This document shows, piece after piece, positions 39,501 to 48,984 of a DNA stretch of 64,000 bases. The position numbers were made by a program, and so were the translations under genes. The notes beneath the pieces were generated by a model. It was not told where the DNA came from and did no database searches. It saw only the letters and a list, made by a program, of their open reading frames with translations. The stretch is taken from NCBI GenBank assembly GCA_029207755.1, contig JARCOQ010000016.1:749001-813000 (forward strand), in the 5' to 3' direction. Source of the DNA: Chamaea fasciata. Its lineage: Eukaryota; Chordata; Aves; Passeriformes; Sylviidae. Numbering within the stretch: position 1 is the stretch's first letter; each line of letters opens with the position of its first letter.

Positions 39501-42450
39501 AAATGCTGCAGCCTGGCTTTGTTCCTTTGGGGAGGGAAAGAAAAAGAAAATGTATTTACGTGCTGTGAGCTTACACACGTTTAGCTGGTTAGTTTGGACT
39601 TTCCTAAGAGTCCCTAAAAATAAACTGAAAACATCTTAAACTACTTATGAGAAATAGAATTGCAGGAAAACTCTATTGTTTCCAAATGTGCATTTAAAAA
39701 AGAAAAAAAAAAGAGTGAACGTGAGGCTACTCTGTAAGAGGAAGAATCTTAATGGAAAAACTCACAGAACTCTGAGTGGAGCTGTATGAATGTAGCAGAT
39801 GAGTCTTACTGCTTAACAAAAGTTTACCTGTCAGCACAAAGGTTAACTTCAGAATATATGTTTCAAAATTTAATTAATATACTTCCAACACATGACTCAC
39901 TTTAGTGAAAACTTACTGCAGAGGCAATGCAGACAGAGATTAATACAGGTCTATGTTCTTCTGTGCCATTTCTGCTTTGTATAATCGGAGGACAAGGGCA
40001 GAACAAATGTTTGAAAAGTTCACTGTGACCCACTTTGAAATATCAGACTGTTTCTGACCAGAACCAGGCCAACATTCAGGCTAAAGATATAGAAATGTAT
40101 TTATCAAAAGGCAAGGAAAACTTGAAACTTAGGTGTCAGGATAGACTAATGACATTGTGTATGTAAATACTTCCAAATTTTAGTTGATTTAGGGCTCTTC
40201 CCTGGCTGCTGCAAAATAAAAGTGCAAAAGGTTACTCATCTTCCTCCTCTAAAAGAGACAAATGTGCTGTTTGTGGGCCTCTTTATTTGCACACTTTACA
40301 AAGTTTGTTCACTGTTTAAGAAAAAAAAATTAATGTACTGTTCCTACATCAGGAAATGGCCAGGGAGAATCATCAATTAATGTAAAATAGGAAATCATGC
40401 CTCCTAAGATCTCTTTCCCCACTTTAAACATGTAAGTTGCGAATGAACGTAATGAGTGTGTGATTCTGGGCAGATGCTGCGAGGTTCCTTGTAAAACCCT
40501 GACATCTGTCTGTGAGCAGGCTCCTCTCAGGCGGGGTGTGAGGCACAGGCAGTTCCAGGGAAGGGAATACAGGTGTGTCTTGTGCGGATACAGGGAGTAT
40601 GGAAGTGCTACAGAACATTTCTATGCCTTTTGGGTGTAATAAGATAATACGCAGTGACCGACTTCTAGAGAATCTTAACTCAGTTCTTTGGAGTTCTTTG
40701 CATCTGCTACTTCAGCAACACGATTATTGAAGCCCAAGTGAATGCAGATGAAGTGATTCCATCTCTCCTCAGCTGGGCGCTCCCCTCCAAGTCTGCATCC
40801 TTTCAGAGCGTGACAGAGTTGGCCCCTGCATGTTGAGAGCACCTGATATTGTCTCCACTGAATTTAGCCCATGATGCAGGAGCTGAAGCACTCTTCAGGG
40901 ATTTCAAATAACTTGCAGCCTGAGGCCCTGGCTTTAAAACTGCTGGTGTGGTGTAAGCTACTGTCTTTGGACTTCAATTCACCATTTCTTTAATGCCCTG
41001 CTTTGCCTGCTAGATCACCCCTCTCTTCACCCAGTGTCTAATGTATTCCATGAAAAGTACGTGTATTTTACTCACCAACTTGAAAGTCTGAGACAAATAT
41101 CTGTCTGCATTTAGTCTTCCTTCTCCACACAAAACTTTATGCTAAGGATTAGACCTGCACATTAAACTCTGCAGGGATAAGTCACTATTTTATGAGTTTC
41201 ACATTTACTCTAGATTTTAGTTGAACGCTGAGAGTGTTGAATTAAAGGATGCAAAAAGGTTAATTTTGGTTTTGTTAGTGGTGATTCCTGTCTCCAAACT
41301 GAAGTACTGACCTTCCTACACGATTTGGAATTCCTTAGTGCTGCACACTTACTTAGGCAGCTGCCCAGAAAAGCTTCAGGTAACCAGCCTGATACAATAG
41401 TAAAGTGTGTAAATCAGTGTACTGAGCCCGAGCTGGCACTGCTCACAGCTGCTGAGCCAGACAATCTCAGTCTGTTTTCTGCAGGATATTTCAGGTTGGG
41501 GTTCTTTACCCTTCTCTGTGGATTATATTCATTTTCTCATCAGAAAATTAAATTTCTAAGTAGGTTTCCATCTTGACTATCCGAAATACTTAGTACTTAA
41601 TCTGTTCATTAACATTGCTTTTTCAGACTGTAATTTATCGATCTGGATCTGTTGAAGCAGAAAGCGGTTGTTCTGCTCCTGAGTGCTGCAGGTATGTCTC
41701 AGACTGCCAAATGGTTTCAGGAAAGCTTTAATGAAAAATGTCGTTTCTTTGGCTAATGGATGGTGAGAAAGGAAAAGGTCTGCAAAACTTATCCACATGA
41801 ATCTGCTTTTTACTCGAGCTGACAAGAATAATTTCATTCATTGCTAATCCTAAAAGTAGGTAGTGGTACTAGAGTCAGCATAATGCCTGCCAAGTTTCCT
41901 TCGGATATGCCCTCGTTTCAGTAGTGAATGAGGTGATCTTTTAATGAAAAACAGAACATAAGTCAACAAATAATACCGATTATTTTTTCCTCCTTCAACA
42001 AGACGGAGTCTCTGTCATTTGAGGTTGTGAAGCACATCCACCGCTGGAGTCCTGCTGTGTTAGTGATAAGGGAACTGACCAGGCATTAGCACAGAGACAC
42101 TGCCCTCTATTGCAAACTGCTCCGCTGCTGCTACTGCTCTTGCATTGACGAGACCAAGGCTAATCAACAGTTTGAAGCTGCATACAAATGGGGCAGTTTA
42201 GTTCAGCAGTTTCCTGTCAGTCTGTAACACTAGGCCCGTGCCAATGCACTGAGGTCCCAACAAGCCAAGCCCGTTTACAGACACTACATGAAGCCTGTGG
42301 CGGACACCAGTGTGCCGTTTGCTGCATTGCTCTTAGCTGCGCCTCAGCTGGATTTTGATTTGATTTCGATATGGGTTTGTAACCTGAAAGGCACAGAACA
42401 GTGTGAACCAAAACCACAGGGGCGCAGCGCAGTGGAGCTGGAGGGTGAGG
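36600..42450. other. No firmly recognisable gene
   Basis: No exon of a known family was found. There is one exon-like segment (41627-41691, listed separately) and a moderately GC-rich patch at about 39.13-39.42 kb without clear promoter features. The rest is AT-rich unique sequence. Confidence 0.5.
41627..41691 (+). other. Exon-like segment, unassigned
   Basis: The acceptor ACATTGCTTTTTCAG and donor CAG|GTATGT flank 65 bases open only in phase 0, reading TVIYRSGSVEAESGCSAPEC and ending in phase 2. It could follow the segment ending at 36599, giving a cysteine-containing secreted peptide. No later in-phase exon was found. Confidence 0.18.
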
Positions 42451-42451
42451 A

Positions 42452-43682
42452 GCCAGCACAGCCCAGCCCAGCACAGCACAGCCCAGCACAGCCCAGCCCA
42501 GCACAGCCCAGCACAGCACAGCCCAGCACAGCCCAGCCCAGCACAGCCCAGCCCAGCACAGCCCAGCACAGCCCAGCACAGCCCAGCACAGCACAGCACA
42601 GCACAGCTCAGCACAGCACAGCCCAGCACAGCACAGCCCAGCACAGCCCAGCACAGCCCAGCACAGCCCAGCACAGCACAGCCCAGCACAGCACAGCCCA
42701 GCACAGCCCAGCCCAGCACAGCCCAGCCCAGCACAGCCCAGCACAGCCCAGCACAGCCCAGCACAGCACAGCACAGCACAGCTCAGCACAGCACAGCCCA
42801 GCACAGCCCAGCACAGCCCAGCCCAGCACAGCCCAGCACAGCCCAGCACAGCACAGCCCAGCACAGCCCAGCCCAGCACAGCCCAGCACAGCCCAGCACA
42901 GCACAGCACAGCACAGCACAGCACAGCACAGCCCAGCACAGCACAGCCCAGCACAGCACAGCACAGCACAGCCCAGCACAGCCCAGCCCAGCACAGCCCA
43001 GCACAGCCCAGCACAGCACAGCACAGCACAGCACAGCACAGCACAGCACAGCCCAGCCCAGCACAGCCCAGCACAGCACAGCACAGCACAGCACAGCACA
43101 GCCCAGCACAGCCCAGCACAGCCCAGCCCAGCACAGCACAGCACAGCACAGCCCAGCACAGCACAGCGCAGCACAGCCCAGCACAGCACAGCCCAGCACA
43201 GCACAGCCCAGCACAGCCCAGCACAGCACAGCCCAGCACAGCACAGCCCAGCACAGCCCAGCACAGCACAGCCCAGCACAGCACAGCCCAGCACAGCACA
43301 GCACAGCACAGCCCAGCACAGCCCAGCACAGCACAGCACAGCACAGCACAGCACAGCCCAGCACAGCACAGCCCAGCACAGCACAGCCCAGCACAGCCCA
43401 GCACAGCACAGCACAGCCCAGCACAGCACAGCGCAGCACAGCACAGCACAGCACAGCACAGCACAGCACAGCCCAGCACAGCACAGCCCAGCACAGCACA
43501 GCACAGCGCAGCACAGCACAGCACAGCCCAGCACAGCACAGCCCAGCACAGCACAGCCCAGCACAGCACAGCCCAGCACAGCACAGCCCAGCACAGCACA
43601 GCCCAGCACAGCCCAGCACAGCCCAGCACAGCCCAGCCCAGCACAGCCCAGCACAGCCCAGCACAGCACAGCCCAGCACAGC
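42452..43682. repeat. Pentanucleotide satellite-like array (GCACA/GCCCA)n, ~245 units
   Basis: About 1.23 kb made almost entirely of the five-base units GCACA and GCCCA in irregular order, with a few GCTCA and GCGCA variants. The plus strand is practically free of T and the minus strand practically free of A, so stop codons cannot form in any frame. This explains overlapping 300-500 codon frames on both strands (QHSPA-type on plus, CAVLG/CAGLC-type on minus). These frames are not evidence of a gene. Unit order looks scrambled, as expected for slippage plus unequal exchange. Confidence 0.95.
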
Positions 43683-44326
43683 TGTCTCGGAGACCCCCGG
43701 CCCAGTGCAGAGCCCTGCTCAGGCGCCTCCGCTGCCCTCCACCAGCGGCCACGGGGAGCGGGCAGGGAATGACTGATGGGAGAGGATCCCACCCCGAGGC
43801 AAGGCAGGCCCTGCGGCAGAGAAGCCGCCTCTTGCTCAGAGGTAAGGGCAGGCCCTGCGCTCAGTCGGGCTCCCACGGCAGCAGGGAGCAGCAAAGGGAA
43901 GGAAGGCTACAGGAGCCGCTCATACTCAAGTCTCAGCTCCTTTTTCCACTCCAGGGTAAAGGCTGGTGCTGTCCAATGTGTTCCTCAGATTAAAGCGCTT
44001 CTCATTAATAAAATGGCCCTGGGGTTTGTCAGAAAGATCCCGCTCTAGGTCATCTGTGCATCTCTTTTGATGCTGAAAAGGGGAAAGACCTTAATCTAAA
44101 CCACATTTAATGCTGTTGTGCTAAACAACGAATTGTTTTCATTAGCTTCCCATAGTGCTTGACGTTAGAGTTTGCTGGCGTTCCCAGCGGCGTGAGAATG
44201 CTCGGTGCTGTAACTTTGGCTAGAGGGAGCTGCTCTACCGTCTGTCTCCACCGGCCTCTAGTGTGAGTTCACGGCAGAAAAGTGTTTAACACACAGCTTT
44301 TAATAATGCTGTCATTTTCATGACAG

Positions 44327-44430
44327 ACAACCACAAGGGTGAAAAGCCCCCGGGAGTTGTGTGGCATGAGGGGAAGCCTCAATGCAACGAGGAGGAGGTG
44401 ATCGGAGGGACCCTTAACCCCAGCACTGCT
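44327..44430 (+). other. Exon-like segment, unassigned
   Basis: An acceptor (GCTGTCATTTTCATGACAG) and a donor (GCT|GTAAGG) flank 104 bases. After two leading bases the frame includes GEKPPGVVWHEGKPQCNEEE and ends in phase 0. The strong pyrimidine acceptor at 45560 would accept phase 0 and reach a stop after 22 codons. The peptide is not recognised. Confidence 0.18.
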
Positions 44431-45419
44431 GTAAGGGAGAAAGAAAAGGGCAGACCAGAGTTGTGCTTTCCCATCTCTCCTGTTTTGGAGGACAGATTCA
44501 CTTTGAATTCACATAATTCGAATTGTACAGCACTGCAAACTATGTTTAAGCATTTCTGCTCACAAGGCAGGAAATATGTTGTTCCATTTCTGCTTTCTTA
44601 CCCTCAAGTAACTGTTGGTGTAACTTCATCTCCTTTGGCTCTTCCGAAAGCAGGGAAGGCCTGGCAGGCCTTGGGCTAGATCAGAGTAACACGGATAAAG
44701 AAAGACAAAGCCTTGCCTTCCAAAGCATCAGGAAGACAGCAAGACTTCTTGACATTTTTGGTAAATGTTGCCAGATGGACTTGTCAATTGGTATTACCAT
44801 CAGTGTGCCTGATGTGGAGACAGAACTGGCTCAAAGGGGAGCAGAAATGCCACCCTAAAACACTCTAAAGCCTGTTGTTCACCCAGAGAGCCCCGCACAA
44901 GGAGCTGGCTCAGAGGAACAGGGGCGCTGGGGAAGGAATTCACTTTTCCTCTTTGGTGCTTTTTGTGGGGAACGTTCTGTATAGCCTTGGGAACAGGAAA
45001 TGATCTGTTGGGCCCAAAAGAAAAATATTTGGACACGCAACTCAGTTTAAAGTGTGGAAAGTCTTGTTGACATCAGTGAATCTAATCCATATGTTGGACA
45101 GGAAGCGCAGACCTAAAGTGCTGTACTGGGCTGTGGTCTCACTCCAAGCCAGTTTTTTCAAGGGCAAGGTACAGGATAAACTTCTCAAATATGTCTTATT
45201 GGCCAGTTCCTCCTACCACAGACATCTGAATTTGCTTAAACATTTGACTCTATTTCCAAACAGTGTTTTGTTCATTAGTTTCCCATGGAAGGTAATTACA
45301 GAGCAGTACGTGCAGGAGCTGTACAAGTATCCAGTGGTCTTGAGCTTTTACCTGAGGTAAATATGCTTGAAAGCTCCTCAAAGACCTTAACTAAATGTAT
45401 TTTCAAATTTTTTCTATTT

Positions 45420-45560
45420 TTGTTTGTTTGTTTGTTTTGGTGGGGTTTGTTTTTCTTTGTTTTGGGGGGTTGGTTTGATTTGTTTCTTTGGTAGGTAGAC
45501 AGCTACTGGTTTTGTGTTTGGCCTTTTTTTTTTGGTTGTTTTTTTTTTTTTAATTCCTAG
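45420..45560. repeat. T/G-rich low-complexity tract
   Basis: (TGTT)n units followed by runs of T and G, ending in a long T tract. Read on the plus strand, it forms a very strong polypyrimidine tract before an AG at 45560. Confidence 0.8.
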
Positions 45561-46289
45561 AGTGTTCTTTCTAAAAAGCCTGCAGTTGTTGAACTGCTGT
45601 GTCCCCAAAAAGTAAACTTTTTAGTATAATACCCTTAAAAAGACAGATTTAACACCAAGATGTGCTGGTACTTTTCCAAACATTACCAGATACTCTTTTC
45701 TATTCCCAAGGTGACACCACCTCAAATAATAACTTACACACTTGTATGTTAAAACAAGTGTTGGGACTAATCAGTCAGAAATGGGAGTGTTTCAGACTCC
45801 CAGCTGGGCTCCGATGAGGAAAATACCCTTTTTACAGCACCTGGATTGTGATGTCAGGAGCAGAAGAGAGGACAGGGCCGTGCTCAGGCACGCAGAGACG
45901 GGGGAGCAGACACTGGGATAAGGTGGCCAGGAACGGGGTCCAGATCCCATCACCAGTTAGTGCACTCCTTTGTTTGGAAAATTATTTTATCATTTTTGAT
46001 GTACCAAGTACAGCGACTGTCTCCTTGCTCAGAAGCCGATTGGCCAAGTTAAGGCGGTACAATCTTCCAAACAAATGTCCCCATTAAATTAATGGAGCTT
46101 GTCTATCAGCGAGATAGAGGACTGATGCACTCAGAATTGCCATGAGCTACCGCAGCAGCGCGACTTTACTGGAACGGTACATAATGCGGGCACGAAACTC
46201 GTGAGGCGCAGCAGCGAGGCGTACTCCTGTGCGGCGCCTTCCTCGGCGGCGGGGCAGCGCCGGGACGGGACGGCTCAGCGCGGGAGCGG

Positions 46290-47440
46290 GCGTGGGGGAC
46301 CGGAGCGACCCGCCGGGGGACCGGAGCGACCCGCCGGGGGACCGGAGCGCATTGCCTGGGGACTGGAGCGACCCGCCGGGGGACCGGAGAATCCTGCCTG
46401 GGGACCGGAGCACCCACCTGGGGACTGGAGCGCATTGCCTGGGGACCGGAGAACCTGCCTGGGGACAGGAGAACCTGCCAGGGGACAGGAGAACCCGCCT
46501 GGGGACAGGAGAACGCACCTGGGGACCAGAGAACCCGCCTGGGGACCGGAGAACCCGCCGGGGAACAGGAGAACCTGCCAGGGGACAGGAGAACCCACCT
46601 GGGGACCGGAGAACCCGCCTGGGGACAGGAGAACCCACCTGGGGACCGGAGAACCCGCCTGGGGACAGGAGAACCCACCTGGGGACCGGAGCACCCACCT
46701 GGGGACTGGAGCGCATCGCCTGGGGACCGGAGAACCTGCCTGGGGACAGGAGAACCCACCTGGGGACAGGAGCGCATCGCCTGGGGACCGGAGAACCTGC
46801 CAGGGGACAGGAGAACCCACCTGGGGACCGGAGAACCCGCCTGGGGACCGGAGAACCCACCTGGGGACCGGAGAACCCGCCTGGGGACCGGAGAACCCAC
46901 CTGGGGACCGGAGAACCCGCCTGGGGACAGGAGAACCCACCTGGGGACCGGAGAACCCGCCTGGGGACCGGAGAACCCGCCTGGGGACAGGAGAACCCGC
47001 CTGGGGACAGGAAAACCCACCTGGGGACTGGAGAACCCACCTGGGGACTGGAGCGCATCGCCTGGGGACCGGAGAGCCCGCGTGGGGACCGGAGAACCCA
47101 CCTGGGGACCGGAGAACCCGCCTGGGGACAGGAGAACCCACCTGGGGACCGGAGAACCCACCTGGGGACTGGAGCGCATCGCCTGGGGACCGGAGAACCC
47201 ACCTGGGGACCGGAGAACCCACCTGGGGACCGGAGAACCCACCTGGGGACTGGAGCGCATCGCCTGGGGACCGGAGAACCCACCTGGGGACCGGAGAACC
47301 CACCTGGGGACCGGAGAACCCACCTGGGGACTGGAGCGCATCGCCTGGGGACCGGAGAACCCACCTGGGGACCGGAGAACCCACCTGGGGACCGGAGAAT
47401 CCTGCCTGGGGACCGGAGCACCCGCCTGGGCTCCGGCATG
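46290..47440. repeat. 20/21-bp minisatellite, ~57 units, with local 81-bp higher-order repeat
   Basis: Units follow the consensus CCTGGGGACCGGAGAACCCG (20 bp) or a 21-bp form containing GGAGCGCATCGCC. Sites vary at ACC/ACA/ACT after GGGG and at the last base. Near the right end the 21-bp form recurs at 47171, 47252 and 47333, exactly 81 bp apart (three 20-mers plus one 21-mer), a young higher-order repeat. The plus strand is G-rich, with GGGG/GG runs in each unit. Several frames on both strands stay open for 370-450 codons only because the unit lacks stops. Confidence 0.95.
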
Positions 47441-47565
47441 GCCCCGCACCGTTCCTGCTCCATCGCGGCTGCCTAAAGCCCTTCTAGCGGACACATCCCA
47501 CCCGGCTTCACAAGCAACCACTGCACCTGCCGCGGCTCAGCGGCCCCGGGGCGGCTGCGCGGGCT

Positions 47566-48838
47566 GTGTCACCGGCCCCTCAGTGTGTCCCCAGGGTGCC
47601 CGCCGTGTCACCGGCCCCTCAGTGTGTCCCCAGGGTGCCCGCCGTGTCACCGGGCCCTCAGTGTGTCCCCAGGGTGCCCCCCGTGTCACCGGCCCCTCAG
47701 TGTGTCCCCAGGGTGCCCCCCGTGTCACCGGCCCCTCACTGGTGTCCCCAGGGTGCCCCCCGTGTCACCGGGCCCTCAGTGTGTCCCCAGGGTGCCCGCC
47801 GTGTCACCGGCCCCTCAGTGTGTCCCCAGGGTGCCCGCCGTGTCACCGGCCCCTCAGTGTGTCCCCAGGGTGCCCCCCGTGTCACCGGCCCCTCACTGGT
47901 GTCCCCAGGGTGCCCCCCGTGTCACCGGCCCCTCAGTGTGTCCCCAGGGTGCCCCCCGTGTCACCGGGCCCTCAGTGTGTCCCCAGGGTGCCCGCCGTGT
48001 CACCGGGCCCTCAGTGTGTCCCCAGGGTGCCCCCCGTGTCACCGGCCCCTCAGTGTGTCCCCAGGGTGCCCCCCGTGTCACCGGGCCCTCAGTGTGTCCC
48101 CAGGGTGCCCGCCGTGTCACCGGGCCCTCACTGGTGTCCCCAGGGTGCCCCCCGTGTCACCGGGCCCTCACTGGTGTCCCCAGGGTGCCCCCCGTGTCAC
48201 CGGCTCCTCAGTGTGTCCCCAGGGTGCCCCCCGTGTCACCGGGCCCTCAGTGTGTCCCCAGGGTGCCCCCCGTGTCACCGGCTCCTCAGTGTGTCCCCAG
48301 GGTGCCCCCCGTGTCACCGGGCCCTCACTGGTGTCCCCAGGGTGCCCCCCGTGTCACCGGCCCCTCACTGGTGTCCCCAGGGTGCCCGCCGTGTCACCGG
48401 GCCCTCAGTGTGTCCCCAGGGTGCCCGCCGTGTCACCGGGCCCTCATTGGTGTCCCCAGGGTGCCCCCCGTGTCACCGGGCCCTCAGTGTGTCCCCAGGG
48501 TGCCCCCCGTGTCACCGGCCCCTCACTGGTGTCCCCAGGGTGCCCCCCGTGTCACCGGGCCCTCACTGGTGTCCCCAGGGTGCCCCCCGTGTCACCGGCC
48601 CCTCATTGGTGTCCCCAGGGTGCCCCCCGTGTCACCGGGCCCTCAGTGTGTCCCCAGGGTGCCCCCCGTGTCACCGGCTCCTCAGTGTGTCCCCAGGGTG
48701 CCCCCCGTGTCACCGGCCCCTCAGTGTGTCCCCAGGGTGCCCGCCGTGTCACCGGGCCCTCAGTGTGTCCCCAGGGTGCCCCCCGTGTCACCGGCCCCTC
48801 AGTGTGTCCCCAGGGTGCCCCCCGTGTCACCGGCCCCT
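47566..48838. repeat. 39/40-bp minisatellite, ~32 units
   Basis: Each unit begins GTGTCACCGG and ends in a C-rich GTGCCCNCC segment. The main type is 39 bp (CCTCAGTGTGTCC inside). About ten units carry a 40-bp variant (CCTCACTGGTGTCC or the CATTGG form), more common in the right half. Further variant sites are GGCCCC/GGGCCC/GGCTCC and CCCGCC/CCCCCC. A 39-bp unit equals 13 codons, so frames on the plus strand remain open for hundreds of codons (SVCPQGAPRVTGP-type) and are not taken as genes. Confidence 0.95.
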
Positions 48839-48872
48839 CCTCGGTGCCCCGGGTCGCTCGAGCCCTCAGCGG

Positions 48873-48889
48873 CAGCGCCCCCTGGCGGC
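48873..48889 (-). promoter_or_regulatory. CTCF-like binding site
   Basis: CAGCGCCCCCTGGCGGC is very close to the reverse complement of the CTCF core consensus (CCASYAGRKGGCRS). It sits at the border between the 39-mer array and the NUBP1 promoter. Occupancy is inference. Confidence 0.5.
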
Positions 48890-48956
48890 AGCGGTTGGGC
48901 ACTGCGGGCCCGCGGCCCCGCCCCGGCGGCGGCGGCGGCGGAAGTGACGGGGCGCC

Positions 48957-48984
48957 ATGGCGGAGGCGGCGGGCGCACCGGAGG
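48957..48984 (+). CDS. NUBP1: NUBP1 coding exon 1
   Basis: It encodes MAEAAGAPE plus one base, with donor GTGAGC. The ATG is the only one that joins in phase to the conserved cysteine exon. Confidence 0.92.

Larger units (their letters stand above)
43683..46285. other. Interval between arrays, no firm gene
   Basis: It contains a GC-rich flank (to about 43.9 kb), one exon-like segment at 44327-44430 and a long T/G-rich tract (45420-45560). The last 150 bases before 46290 are again CpG-rich and may belong to the NUBP1-side island. No protein family is recognised. Confidence 0.45.

Noticed and set aside
42085..42110. Second CTCF-like match (GCCCTCTATTG)
   Set aside because: Two mismatches in core positions, too weak to list as a site.
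42217..43894. Open frames of 300-511 codons on both strands
   Set aside because: They are produced by the T-free/A-free pentamer repeat, in which stop codons cannot form. No splice, start or homology evidence.
46147..47521. Open frames of 370-450 codons on both strands
   Set aside because: The 20/21-mer unit lacks stops in several frames; the peptides are pure repeat translations.
46290..48838. CRISPR-like direct repeats
   Set aside because: Units are contiguous without spacers, in a eukaryotic GC-rich minisatellite.
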